Assembly (NCBI GenBank): GCA_963933055.1
Contig: CAWVSY010000027.1
Span: forward strand, 1-47,077
DNA from: Oleispira sp963933055
GTDB lineage: Bacteria > Pseudomonadota > Gammaproteobacteria > Pseudomonadales > Oceanobacteraceae
DNA: 47,077 bases
Reading direction: 5' to 3'
The translations under genes and the position numbers were made by a program. Of this stretch, positions 34,496-43,624 are shown piece by piece. Numbering within the stretch: position 1 is the first letter of the stretch; every line of letters starts with the position of its first letter. Below the pieces are notes generated by a model. The model saw only the letters and a list, made by a program, of their open reading frames with translations, had not been told where the DNA came from and searched no databases.

Positions 34496-35251
34496 TTAGC
34501 GCTTATTCCAAGTTAAGCATTCTTCTAAGGTAATTCCTTTACCACCAAAGATATCAAGAGCACTGCCAATGGTGAGGTCGACTTTGCCATGAGATAGCTC
34601 ATCAACACGCTTTAAATCCTCAATCGAACGTGCTCCACCTGCATAAGTCACCGGAATAGAAGCGTGCTGACCTAATAATTTAACAAGCTCTTCATCAATT
34701 CCGGCCTGCAAACCTTCTACATCGGCGGCATGAATTAAAAACTCATCACAATGATTGGCCAGTTCCGTCAGAGTTTGGCTATCAACGGCGGTTTCTGTCA
34801 CGGTTTGCCAGCGATCAGTGGCAATATTCCAGCCTGTCGCCGTTCGGCGACAGCTCAGATCCAATACCAAGCGCTCTTTACCCGTTTCAATTTTTAAAGC
34901 TTCTAAGCGATCCCAAGAAAACTGCCCCTCTTCAAAAAGGTAAGATGTCACGATGACATGAGAAGCACCCGCCTTTAAGAACTCAGCCGCGTTAGTCTGA
35001 TTCACTCCTCCACCAAATTGTAAAGCATTAGGCCATGCCGCTAGGGCTTTTAGGGCTTCCTCTTTATTCCCCGGGCCTAACGCAATCACATGCCCGCCCT
35101 GCAGATTATGCTTTCGATACAAACTGGCGTAATAAGCCGCATCGTATTGGCTAACAAAATTAGTATCAGCACCTTGATCATTAAGGCTACCGCCAACAAT
35201 CTGTTTAACCTGACCTTGGTGTAAATCAATGCATGGACGAAACTGAGTCAC
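34496..35251 (-). CDS. hisA: Phosphoribosylformimino-AICAR-ribotide isomerase, eukaryotic (HIS6) type
   Basis: A 251-residue (beta-alpha)8 barrel for the fourth step of histidine synthesis. It reads like fungal HIS6 rather than E. coli HisA: CIDLHQGQVKQIVGG, ALQFGGGVNQTNAAEFL, LVLDLSCRR, FLIHAADVEGL and DELSHGKVDLTIGSALDIFG all recall yeast His6 closely. The catalytic aspartates are in CIDLH and LDLSC. The start is GTG at 35251 with AGG eight bases before. It is outside any his operon. Either this lineage uses the eukaryotic form as its HisA, or it is an extra copy. Confidence 0.88.
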   Translation of the reverse strand: MTQFRPCIDLHQGQVKQIVGGSLNDQGADTNFVSQYDAAYYASLYRKHNLQGGHVIALGPGNKEEALKALAAWPNALQFGGGVNQTNAAEFLKAGASHVIVTSYLFEEGQFSWDRLEALKIETGKERLVLDLSCRRTATGWNIATDRWQTVTETAVDSQTLTELANHCDEFLIHAADVEGLQAGIDEELVKLLGQHASIPVTYAGGARSIEDLKRVDELSHGKVDLTIGSALDIFGGKGITLEECLTWNKR

Positions 35252-35412
35252 GATAGAGCCTGCCGAGTATGTATAAGAAATAGAATGAAACGCATTATAA
35301 CGAAATAGTGAAATTTATCATGCCCGTGTCATCATCTATTCACTTCCAATAATTTGATCTAAATATTATATTGATGCGTATACCACAGAATAAAAATAAC
35401 GGGATATCCCTA

Positions 35413-37467
35413 ATGGACAGTATAAAAATATTATCACTGCTAATGCTCAACCTCATTACGCTAGGCAGTATTGCAGCTGATACCAATATTCAAGAGACTG
35501 CATTAGAACTGGATGCCATCCAAGTTGAGAGTAAAGAAGAATCCCAAAGTGAAATTGGTGTAAATAAACTATTAAAAGTACCTGGTGCTGGTAACGACCC
35601 ACTGCAAGCGATAGGCAGTCTGCCTGGAGTTACTTTTGGTACAGGTCCGCGGGCAGCACCTGCTGTGCGAGGTTCTTCCCCGGCAGACAATCGCTATTTA
35701 ATCGACTTTATTCCTGTTGGCTACATTTTTCACAGTGATTCATCCAGCATTCTTAACGACAACTCAATCAAAGATTTTAGTCTGGATGCCGCCGCTTTCC
35801 CTGCTCAATATCATGATGCGACTGGGGCAGTCATTACCGCAAATTCTCGCGATCCTTACCTCGACCAAGGACAAACGATCATCGATTTGAGCGTCCTAAA
35901 AGCCAGTATTTTTATTGAACAAAATATCGATGAGAAACAAGGATTTTATTTATCAGCAAGGCAAAGTTTATTTCAGTACTACATTGAAAACTTCCTTGAT
36001 GATGAAGATTTTGAATTAACCACATTACCTGAATACTATGATTACCAAGGTAAGTATCAATACCAAATTTCCACACAAGAAAAGGTCAGCATTAATTTAT
36101 TGGGCGCACGAGATAAAGCGGGCATCTTGTTTGATGAAGACTCGGATCAAGTTCAGCAAGATCCTGGCTTAAGTGGTGGCGCAGAATTTTCAGATTATTT
36201 TGATAGCCAAAGCATTCTTTGGGAACAATACAACGACCAAGGTGGCAGTCATATATCCAGCCTTTCGCGCCTTAATCGCGAACTAAATTTTGCCATTGGC
36301 CTAGAAAACAAAATAGATATTAACTCAGTAGATTATTCTGTGCGCTCACAATGGAGCAGCATCCTAAGCTATCAGCATGAGTTGCTATGGGGATTTGATT
36401 ATACCTTACGCGATATCGATCTTAATGGCCGCTTTGATGGCCCTCCTTGTGATGAATTCAGAGTTGATTGTCGCTTGGTTGATAGCACAGAAGCGATTAT
36501 TTCTTCTGACAACATTACGATTAACAGCATCGATGTAAACCTAGCAGGCAACTGGGCGGTAAATAATTTTTGGACGCTAACCCCAGGTATTGCGATTGCT
36601 TATGATGATTATACCGAACAAAATTTTATCGAACCTAAGCTGCAAAGCCGATTGCTTTTAAATGATGATTGGGCCTTTACCGCAGCTTATGGCGACTACC
36701 ATAAACTTCCAGATAATTTTGGCAGCTATACAAAAGACTTTGGTAATCCTGATTTAAAGCAGACCGAAGCAACTCATTACGAATTGGGTATTGAGCATCA
36801 ATTTAATGAAAGCTGGTTTTGGAAAGTAGAAGGTTATTATAAAGACTTAAATAATCTTATCGTATCGCGCGCCAGTGCCGACTCTTACCCTGACCTTTCA
36901 GCCGAAGAATATAATGCGCTACCTCGTTATACCAATGATGCTAATGGTGAAGCTTGGGGATTTGAGTTTTTCACCAATAAAATACTTTCTGACGATTGGT
37001 ACGGCTGGTTATCCATTGCTTACTCTGAAACCAAGCGCAAAAATTTAATCACAGGTGAATCGTTTAAATACAATTATGACCAGCCTTGGATTGTAAATCT
37101 CGTGTCCAACTATCAACTAAATCAAGACTGGCAAGTTGGCTTTAAATGGCGTTATCAAAGCGGCCAACTGGTAACACCCATCATTGCTGCTGAAGACGCA
37201 AATGATGCAGATAACCCAGGCTTATTTAATCCTATTTATGCCGATCTTAATTCCAAAAGACTGCCCGATTATCATCGTTTAGACGTAAGAGCAGACCGCT
37301 CATTTAAATATGATGATTGGCAAATGGATTTATATTTCGAAGTTCTAAATATCTACGGGCAAGAAAATGTGGTGGGCTACAATTATGAAAATGCGGATTA
37401 TAGCAAACGAGAAAATGAAACAGACCTACCAACCATTCCCGCCGTAGGAATTAAAGCCATCTTCTAA
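35413..37467 (+). CDS. TonB-dependent receptor of unknown substrate
   Basis: A 684-residue outer-membrane receptor. ATG at 35413 gives a clean signal peptide (ILSLLMLNLITLGSIAAD); the longer frame from 35371 starts with TTG. The plug contains VPGAGNDPLQAIGSLPGVT and APAVRGSSPADNRYLIDFIP. The barrel shows many short aromatic strands and ends in AVGIKAIF. No histidine-rich loop, no siderophore-specific motif. It lies alone, divergent from hisA, and has no Zur-like box in its 160-base upstream region. Cargo could be an iron chelate, a sugar or another nutrient; sequence does not say. Confidence 0.82.
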   Translation: MDSIKILSLLMLNLITLGSIAADTNIQETALELDAIQVESKEESQSEIGVNKLLKVPGAGNDPLQAIGSLPGVTFGTGPRAAPAVRGSSPADNRYLIDFIPVGYIFHSDSSSILNDNSIKDFSLDAAAFPAQYHDATGAVITANSRDPYLDQGQTIIDLSVLKASIFIEQNIDEKQGFYLSARQSLFQYYIENFLDDEDFELTTLPEYYDYQGKYQYQISTQEKVSINLLGARDKAGILFDEDSDQVQQDPGLSGGAEFSDYFDSQSILWEQYNDQGGSHISSLSRLNRELNFAIGLENKIDINSVDYSVRSQWSSILSYQHELLWGFDYTLRDIDLNGRFDGPPCDEFRVDCRLVDSTEAIISSDNITINSIDVNLAGNWAVNNFWTLTPGIAIAYDDYTEQNFIEPKLQSRLLLNDDWAFTAAYGDYHKLPDNFGSYTKDFGNPDLKQTEATHYELGIEHQFNESWFWKVEGYYKDLNNLIVSRASADSYPDLSAEEYNALPRYTNDANGEAWGFEFFTNKILSDDWYGWLSIAYSETKRKNLITGESFKYNYDQPWIVNLVSNYQLNQDWQVGFKWRYQSGQLVTPIIAAEDANDADNPGLFNPIYADLNSKRLPDYHRLDVRADRSFKYDDWQMDLYFEVLNIYGQENVVGYNYENADYSKRENETDLPTIPAVGIKAIF

Positions 37468-37501
37468 AGATGACTTTAATCTACAAGGTTAGCCAAGATG
37501 A

Positions 37502-38758
37502 TTAATCCTTAGATTTTTCATCTAAGCTATTTTTCCCTAGCTCATCTTTATCTAGTTCATCATCATGAGCGCTATTATCAGCGGTAGCGCTTTTTTCTTT
37601 TGACTCATTCTCTAAATCATCTTCATTCGAGCATCGCTTAGCCGATATTTGTTTCTGAAAATATTCTTCTAGCGCAATCGTGACCTGCTTCTCTTCAGGC
37701 TGAAATTCCGTTTTGACTAATACAATCAAAGACTGCGCATGAATATGTTCATCGCCCTTCGGGTGGGCAACCACATTTCCTTCTTTTGTCACATAGCCTA
37801 ACGCTGTGCCCAAATTCGCTTGAATTAAAGCATTCACCACATCCGCCCAAGGCTCGCCTTCTAACCAAACAGGATAGCGATGAGGGTGATCATTGGCGCG
37901 CGTAAACATGTCTTCGATAATTACTTCAGAACCAGGCGCATCCATTGAGCGCACGATGATTTCAGGGTAAGAACGAATCGGTCTTAATACCGACTTCACG
38001 CCTAGGTCTTTCATGCGCTGACGGTTATCATCAATAACACATTCAATAATTGCTTTATGGCAAACGTGTAATTCATTTAAACGATGCGCAATATCAAACG
38101 TAAAGCTATCACTATCACTGGCATATTCATTTCGGGCCAACACAACAATATGCTTGGCTCTAGACGCACCAGCTCGCGCTAAATCTTCAGGTTTGCTTGG
38201 CGTACCGTGAACATGCACAGCGCCAAGTTCTCTTAAGCAATCTGGTAAACCATCAGGAAAATCTATGTTCAATAACTGAACTGGAGTTTCTGCATACTCA
38301 GCATTTTCACGTATCTGAGTAATTAAGCGAATAAAATAATTATCACGACTATTTTTAGGCGAGTTAATAATTAAAATGTGTTCTTCCATATTCCAGTTCC
38401 AGTGTCCGGTACGAATTTTTTCTCGACGAGCAATACGAAAATCAACGTAATCGCTAATCAAAAACGTCATGAGTGTGATACCACAGATATACATCAGGCC
38501 AATCGTCGCGGCCTGTCCTGCGACTGTTTTTGGGGATAAATCGCCATAACCTACAGTCGTAATTGTTGTCAGCGTTAACCAAATGCCTTGCCAGAAAGTC
38601 ATGCCTTCTAGAAAAACCATGGCCGAAGAATGCAATATCACAAGGCCTATCATCACCCCTGCAGCACGCCATACGGCTCGCTTAATATTACTTTCAGTTT
38701 GATAAACGGCATGCCGGACACGCTGCTGATGGCGAATAAAACGGGTAAACTTGCTCAA
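37502..38758 (-). CDS. Potassium channel with RCK/TrkA-N cytoplasmic domain
   Basis: A 418-residue inner-membrane channel. Two membrane helices flank a pore loop with the selectivity filter TTITTVGYGDLSP. The cytoplasmic part has an RCK-like fold (HILIINSPKNSRDNYFIRLI, then GTPSKPEDLARAGASRAKHIVVLA), though the glycine motif is degenerate. A highly charged tail of about 50 residues, rich in Asp, Glu, Lys and Ser, ends it. The start is TTG at 38758, well supported by AAAGGA seven bases before; no ATG fits until inside the first helix. It probably mediates K+ flux regulated by ligand or nucleotide. Confidence 0.88.
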   Translation of the reverse strand: MSKFTRFIRHQQRVRHAVYQTESNIKRAVWRAAGVMIGLVILHSSAMVFLEGMTFWQGIWLTLTTITTVGYGDLSPKTVAGQAATIGLMYICGITLMTFLISDYVDFRIARREKIRTGHWNWNMEEHILIINSPKNSRDNYFIRLITQIRENAEYAETPVQLLNIDFPDGLPDCLRELGAVHVHGTPSKPEDLARAGASRAKHIVVLARNEYASDSDSFTFDIAHRLNELHVCHKAIIECVIDDNRQRMKDLGVKSVLRPIRSYPEIIVRSMDAPGSEVIIEDMFTRANDHPHRYPVWLEGEPWADVVNALIQANLGTALGYVTKEGNVVAHPKGDEHIHAQSLIVLVKTEFQPEEKQVTIALEEYFQKQISAKRCSNEDDLENESKEKSATADNSAHDDELDKDELGKNSLDEKSKD

Positions 38759-39000
38759 GTTTTTTCCTTTAATAAACCCAATAATGTCAATAGATTATAC
38801 CATCAATAGCGCGGCGTCAGCCTATCCGTGCAAGTATGTTTAAAAACCCCTGTTAGCCAGATAAAAAGTCTTATTATGTCTGCTTTATCAAAGCATTCTT
38901 TCTACTTAGATAGGAAGCTGGGTAGCATTCATCACACTATGCGCGATGAAATAATGATAGTATTTGTCCTCTAAATAATAACAACGGCTTGGAAAAAAAC

Positions 39001-40269
39001 ATGAGCAAACCAACTTTAGCCGTCATAGGCAGTGGTATCGCAGGATTGTCTGCCGCTTGGTTGCTAAAAGATAAATATAACGTCACCCTTTTTGAACGTC
39101 ATGCGGCACCGGGAATGGGCGCGTATTCTGTTGATGTTGGCTACGCAGATGAAAGCGTCATTATCGACATTCCATTGCGCATCATTACCAAAGGCTATTA
39201 TCAAGACTTATTCAACCTCTACCAGACTCTTGGTATTGAGATTGAACGCACCGACCATTCCGGCGCTTTCTTTACACATACGGGCGCCGATGTCTTTCAT
39301 TATAAAAATTATCATATTGGCAAATACAGTTTCTCTTTTTTAAACAGTCCTAAGCGTTTATCTCGTTCCAATTTAATGCTCGGTATCGCTTCTATAAAGT
39401 TTTTCTATGAAATTAAAAAAGTGAACTTGGCTTTATTAAATAACATCACTTTTGGCGAATTTTTACTGGAGTGGCCACATACAAATTCCGCATTTGTTGA
39501 TCAAGTATTAATGCCTATGTTATCGACTATTTGTACCTGTGATTACAACAGCATTAAACAATACCCTGCTGGTATGATTATTGGCTATCTCGCGTGTGGT
39601 GTTGCTGAAGAAGGGGTGTGGAAAGCGACTCATGGTGTCGCCGATATTGTCAGCAAAATAACACAAGGCTATGCCGTAAAAACTCATAGCCAAATAGAAA
39701 AAGTGATACAAGATAAAAATACCAGCGAAGTATTATTAAGCGATGGTGAACGCTACCAGTTTGACCACGTAGTTATTGCAACGCAACCGCAGCATGCTGG
39801 GCCTATGGTTGCAGAACAGCAACCTGAATTAGCTGACCACTGCTGTGGAATTCCTGTTGCCGTTAGCCAAATGGTTGTTCATCGTGATCAGAGTATCTAC
39901 CCTCGTCCTTGGCAGGATTTATCCCCGGTGTGCTATTCCGTTGATAGCAAACAATCGCGCCCTATGGCAACCGTCTGCCTCAATAAATCCATGAACTCGG
40001 TCAAAGATTGCTTACCTGTTTTTCAAACTTGGCATCCAACAACAGATATAGACCCTAGCATGATATTAGCGAATGTCACCTTCGAACGTCCTGTCATGAG
40101 TTACTCTGCTTTAGAGCACATTGCTGCGATTAAAGCATCGATGAAACAATCAAATAATCGTATTTGGTTTTGCGGATCTTATCTAGGAGGGGGGGTTCCA
40201 CTATTAGAAGGCGGTATTTCTTCCGCACTCGCGATCGCTAATACGCTAGGGGTAAAAACACCGTGGTGA
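39001..40269 (+). CDS. FAD-dependent amine-oxidase-like oxidoreductase
   Basis: A 422-residue flavoprotein. TTG at 38989 lies in frame, but ATG at 39001 has GGAA at the right distance and starts just before the FAD motif LAVIGSGIAGLSAAWLL. The C-terminal FAD contact is WFCGSYLGGGVPLLEGGISSALAIA. This is the family of COG2907-type oxidases, which includes phytoene-dehydrogenase-like and fatty-acid-modifying flavoproteins. The usual cyclopropane-synthase-like neighbours are missing, so the substrate is unknown. A G7 run (40189-40195) encodes part of the FAD-binding loop. Confidence 0.82.
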   Translation: MSKPTLAVIGSGIAGLSAAWLLKDKYNVTLFERHAAPGMGAYSVDVGYADESVIIDIPLRIITKGYYQDLFNLYQTLGIEIERTDHSGAFFTHTGADVFHYKNYHIGKYSFSFLNSPKRLSRSNLMLGIASIKFFYEIKKVNLALLNNITFGEFLLEWPHTNSAFVDQVLMPMLSTICTCDYNSIKQYPAGMIIGYLACGVAEEGVWKATHGVADIVSKITQGYAVKTHSQIEKVIQDKNTSEVLLSDGERYQFDHVVIATQPQHAGPMVAEQQPELADHCCGIPVAVSQMVVHRDQSIYPRPWQDLSPVCYSVDSKQSRPMATVCLNKSMNSVKDCLPVFQTWHPTTDIDPSMILANVTFERPVMSYSALEHIAAIKASMKQSNNRIWFCGSYLGGGVPLLEGGISSALAIANTLGVKTPW

Positions 40270-40299
40270 ATACCTTTATCTCCAAGTAATAACGCTCAT

Positions 40300-41223
40300 T
40301 CAAACAGTGACTATGTGATGTTTTTTCCAAAATTCTAAAGCCGCTGCAAGCACCTTGTTAGGTGCTTCTACTTGCGGATAATGCCCAATATTTTTCAGCT
40401 CAACAATGTCAGGCTGTTTAACTAACTGCCGATAGCGTTCAACCATATGCTGCCCTGATATTGGGTCATTAATACCATCAATTAACCGCAGTGGCATCGT
40501 GATATTTTCTAATACCCCCACCCAACGATCTCGATACTGTTTACGCTCTTGCATATAGCGAATCAGTTTCGGCATCACTTTAGTGCCATTATTATACTGC
40601 AAAAGTTGCCAGTAACTGGCTAACTCTTCTTCGGCAATTGGCTGCGCACAAATATGAGAAAATGTTTTTTTAAATTTTTCGTAGGAATAAAACTTTATTA
40701 ACCAAGGTCCTATAGAACTGATGAGTAATTTTTGCATTAGTACAGGTCGATGGGTTTCAGGAAATAACCCACCATTCAAAAGAATAGTACTGTGAATTTT
40801 CTCTATCGATGAAGAAGTTGAAAGTCGTTCTGTTTGTATGTCGAGTTGACGTGCTAATAACTCCTGAGCGACGGTATCGCCATAATCATGAGCAAGAATA
40901 TGATAATCAGTGATGTTGACGTTATTTAATAATGTTTGAAAAATATCAGCCTGATCATGAATAGTATACTCATAAACCTCGGGTTTATCGGACAAACCAA
41001 AGCCGATCATGTCTAACGTTAATAAGCGAAAATAATGACTCAACTCATCCCAGATATGCTGCCAATCAAGACTTGCCGTTGGAAATCCATGAATTAATAG
41101 CAGTACCGGTTTATTAATTTCTTGTGGATGGTTCTGAAGACTGTCTCGATAAAATATTCGATAATCTACCTCATTTTTTCGATAGACAAAAAAATCTCCC
41201 AAGTCTTGCCACTGGCTAATCAT
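40300..41223 (-). CDS. MEST-like alpha/beta hydrolase
   Basis: A 307-residue alpha/beta hydrolase with an aspartate nucleophile, D113 in HILAHDYGDTVAQELL. The rest also matches animal MEST (PEG1): LLNGGLFPETHRPVLMQKLL, YMQERKQYRDRWVG and IGHYPQVEAP (catalytic histidine). The likely acid is in DGINDPI. Aspartate nucleophiles are found in haloalkane dehalogenases and epoxide hydrolases, so a water-adding reaction on an epoxide or halide is possible; MEST itself has no firmly known substrate. No signal peptide. It converges with the flavoprotein gene, 30 bases apart. Confidence 0.87.
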   Translation of the reverse strand: MISQWQDLGDFFVYRKNEVDYRIFYRDSLQNHPQEINKPVLLLIHGFPTASLDWQHIWDELSHYFRLLTLDMIGFGLSDKPEVYEYTIHDQADIFQTLLNNVNITDYHILAHDYGDTVAQELLARQLDIQTERLSTSSSIEKIHSTILLNGGLFPETHRPVLMQKLLISSIGPWLIKFYSYEKFKKTFSHICAQPIAEEELASYWQLLQYNNGTKVMPKLIRYMQERKQYRDRWVGVLENITMPLRLIDGINDPISGQHMVERYRQLVKQPDIVELKNIGHYPQVEAPNKVLAAALEFWKKHHIVTV

Positions 41224-41243
41224 TATAAATCACTCAATACTAA

Positions 41244-41696
41244 TTATTGTTCGTAAACGGCTTTAATCTTTTCAAATCGCTCTGCATTAACACCCATGTC
41301 GGAATGTCCAAGTCGTGAGGCAGAACGAATATGTATCGCGTCGTTTTTAATAAGCACTTCAACATCATCTACAAACTTCAACCAATCACTTTCATATTCA
41401 GCATGTAAATAAATACCATTAGGCCGCAATGATTTTTCATTGATGATGTGTCCGCCTGTTTCGACAATAGCCGAGCTAATCGCCTGCTTGGTTTCTTCAT
41501 TGTTTGCTTTAACTGTTAAAGGTTTTTGGAAGTGTAATTTATCCATTGGTGCGTAGGTTTGAATACAATTAGGCTTATCTGGACAAGGGCGTAACACTTC
41601 ACCGTTGACGAGGCCTAAGTCACTCGGAACTTGACCGGCACAGGCCGTTAATAATAGTAAAGAAGGAAGTGCTAATATTGAGATAGATTTTTTCAT
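41244..41696 (-). CDS. DUF1499 lipoprotein
   Basis: A 150-residue lipoprotein. ATG at 41696 is used (TTG at 41711 is in frame); the signal reads LPSLLLLTACAGQ with the lipidated cysteine. The mature part has DUF1499 hallmarks: CPDKPNCIQT, then FVDDVEVLI, and the end RSASRLGHSDMGVNAER. These proteins are common in proteobacteria and plastids, without an established function. It is 20 bases after the MEST-like gene in transcription order and may be co-transcribed with it. Confidence 0.85.
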   Translation of the reverse strand: MKKSISILALPSLLLLTACAGQVPSDLGLVNGEVLRPCPDKPNCIQTYAPMDKLHFQKPLTVKANNEETKQAISSAIVETGGHIINEKSLRPNGIYLHAEYESDWLKFVDDVEVLIKNDAIHIRSASRLGHSDMGVNAERFEKIKAVYEQ

Positions 41697-41931
41697 TTTA
41701 TTATTATCCAAAGGCAGTCACATTCAGAATACTAGACTAATGTATTTTTCTTGCAGATGCGCGACTTAATTTGGACATTATTAGTGAATACATTACTAAT
41801 GATTAGCAGACGCTCGAAGTAGACCGTATTTAAGTAAAAAGAACTTAAAGATAGACTTCAGCCGCATGAAAGTGAATCAATTGAAACAATACCAGAGAGT
41901 AAAAAATAGGAGGGGGTAAAAAATAGAACAA

Positions 41932-41955
41932 CAAGGAGTCTCTGAGTACTCCTTG
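41932..41955 (-). terminator. Terminator of the yebC-family gene
   Basis: CAAGGAGT (41932-41939) pairs perfectly with ACTCCTTG (41948-41955). On the minus strand it lies 22 bases after the stop and is followed by a T-rich tail ending in six Ts. The surrounding stretch from 41712 to 41977 holds two copies of GTAAAAAATAG (41899 and 41916) and no gene. Confidence 0.65.
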
Positions 41956-41977
41956 CTTTTAACAGCGAAGGCTTTTG

Positions 41978-42700
41978 CTAATCTTCAAACACACCATTGT
42001 GATAGATTTCTTGAACATCTTCTAGTTCATTCAACATATCAGAAAAACGCTCAAAGGCTGCCGCATCATCACCGGCGATCGGATGTTCCATTTGAGGCAA
42101 GTAAGTAATTTCTTGCACTTCAAAATCGATATCAGGATTCATCGCGGTTAAGGCCGTTTTCGTTTTGAAGAATTCATTAGGTGGGGTTAATACCGTCACC
42201 ATGCCATCTTCACAATCGATATCACTCACATCCACATCGGCTTCCATCAAAGCTTCCAATGCCGTATCTTCATCATCCCCTGCGAATACAAACATCGCGC
42301 GATGATCAAACATATGTAACACAGAACCTTGGCTGCCTACTTTCACTTTATTCTTAGTGAAAACACCACGAATATCACCAAAAGTACGGTTACCGTTATC
42401 GGTTAAGCAACCGATAAGTACCATAACGCCACCAGGGCCCATACCTTCATACAATGCAGGCACATAGTTTTCGCCAATACCCGAAGTCGCTTTTGCCAGC
42501 GCTTTATCAATAACGTGAGAAGGAACCTGGTCTTTCTTGGCACGTTCGATCATTCCACGTAACGACAAATTAGCCGTCGGGTCTGCGCCCCCTGCTTTTG
42601 CACAAACATAGATTTCACGGCCATATCTGGAATAAACTTTGGTTTTTGCCGAAGCCGTTTTAGCCATAGACAGCTTACGGTTCTGATACGCTCTACCCAT
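41978..42700 (-). CDS. YebC/PmpR family protein (YeeN-like branch)
   Basis: A 240-residue protein. ATG at 42700 gives the conserved MGRAYQNRKLSMAKTASAK; the frame also has ATG at 42709. Family signatures are SRYGREIYVCAKAGGADPTANLSLR, GMGPGGVMVLIGCLTDN and KVGSQGSVLHMFD. YebC-type proteins bind DNA and act as regulators, and recent work on the family links them to relief of ribosome stalling at proline-rich stretches. MGRAYQN at the start is closer to YeeN than to YebC. Divergent from the zinc cluster, with the Zur-like box (42794-42812) between them. Confidence 0.92.
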   Translation of the reverse strand: MGRAYQNRKLSMAKTASAKTKVYSRYGREIYVCAKAGGADPTANLSLRGMIERAKKDQVPSHVIDKALAKATSGIGENYVPALYEGMGPGGVMVLIGCLTDNGNRTFGDIRGVFTKNKVKVGSQGSVLHMFDHRAMFVFAGDDEDTALEALMEADVDVSDIDCEDGMVTVLTPPNEFFKTKTALTAMNPDIDFEVQEITYLPQMEHPIAGDDAAAFERFSDMLNELEDVQEIYHNGVFED

Positions 42701-42793
42701 CGTAATCATTCTTTCTAATTGCTTAAGTTGAATAGATTGTACCTATTGTTCCCGCTGTCGGCCAGCGATCAAAAGCAGCTCGTTTACATTTTA

Positions 42794-42812
42794 AATGTTA
42801 TAATATAACATT
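42794..42812. promoter_or_regulatory. Zur-like box upstream of the DUF1826 operon
   Basis: AATGTTATAATATAACATT is a perfect 19-base palindrome, the best of the three copies here and almost identical to the gammaproteobacterial Zur consensus. It lies 89 bases before the DUF1826 start and 93 bases before the yebC-family start on the other strand. Confidence 0.9.
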
Positions 42813-42901
42813 ACACTCAAGTAATATTTATCGAACACTCTGATCACTTGCGTATTAACAGATGATGAATCCTTTTTATTTCCTCTATCGGAAAAATCAC
42901 T

Positions 42902-43606
42902 ATGAACCTTGCTAGCAACGCTTCAAACACATCAAATCAGCAACCAATAACGAATATCCGTTCATCGTTGATTCAGAATAAATACGGTATAGCAGCCTCT
43001 GCTGATCCACAGATTTGGACATCCTTCTATGAGCAAGATATTCATATTGCGCTCTGGCAACGAGACCCTTCAGCCGACATCGACACGTCGGTTAATGCCT
43101 TGCTTGCGATAAATACGTTCAGCCAGCTTCAGTTTTCGTCCCCTGTTCAAGATGTCGCTAAAAAGCTGGCACTGCACATGCCGCACTTTGAGCATCGTGA
43201 AGCATTGCTTGACGATATAACCTTGCTCACTGATATGTTCGCCTGCTTATTTGATCAAGATATCATCGGCTTGCGCTTGAGAGTTATCGATTCGCCAATG
43301 TGCCCTAGATTTCATGTTGACCAAGTTCCTTCTCGCTTAATAACCACCTACGCGGGCCCTGCGACTGAATGGGTACCGAATGAATTTGCGGACCGAAGCA
43401 AACTAGGCGCAGGTAATAACGGGTTAAGTGATGATGAGTCAGGCTTACTTCAACAGCCCTGTCATATTCAATCAATGCAAACTGGCGACGTAGCATTATT
43501 AAAAGGTGGGCGCTGGCAAGGAAATGAAGATAAAGGATTAATACACCGCTCCCCTAATCATGGTGACGGACAAAAACGTTTGCTATTAACGCTCGATTTC
43601 GCTTAA
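42902..43606 (+). CDS. DUF1826 family protein, zinc-regulon member
   Basis: A 234-residue soluble protein of a family without known function. The conserved core is CPRFHVDQVPSRLITTYAGPATEW (starting at C134), and near the end comes GLIHRSPN followed by QKRLLLTLD. H138-x-D140, H215 and R226 are spaced as in Fe(II)/2-oxoglutarate oxygenases, whose HxD...H triad holds iron and whose later arginine holds 2-oxoglutarate. This is inference from spacing only; the histidines might instead bind zinc. It is first in the operon below the best Zur-like box, ahead of zrgA, the MerC-like gene and the GTPase. Confidence 0.75.
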   Translation: MNLASNASNTSNQQPITNIRSSLIQNKYGIAASADPQIWTSFYEQDIHIALWQRDPSADIDTSVNALLAINTFSQLQFSSPVQDVAKKLALHMPHFEHREALLDDITLLTDMFACLFDQDIIGLRLRVIDSPMCPRFHVDQVPSRLITTYAGPATEWVPNEFADRSKLGAGNNGLSDDESGLLQQPCHIQSMQTGDVALLKGGRWQGNEDKGLIHRSPNHGDGQKRLLLTLDFA

Positions 43607-43624
43607 AAAGCAGGGATTTATATC

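Noticed and set aside
35252..35412. A Zur-like box before the second TonB receptor
   Set aside because: Only a half-site resemblance (GCATTATAACG) without a matching second arm.
40189..40195. G7 run in the flavoprotein gene as a phase-variation tract
   Set aside because: Shorter than the G9 tract, and explained by the conserved glycine loop of the FAD site.
41764..41806. ATTAGT/ACTAAT short palindrome as an operator
   Set aside because: Only six bases per arm in AT-rich DNA, and 172 or more bases from any start codon; chance is likely.
41899..41926. Two copies of GTAAAAAATAG
   Set aside because: Only two short AT-rich copies 17 bases apart, beside a terminator; too little to call a repeat system.
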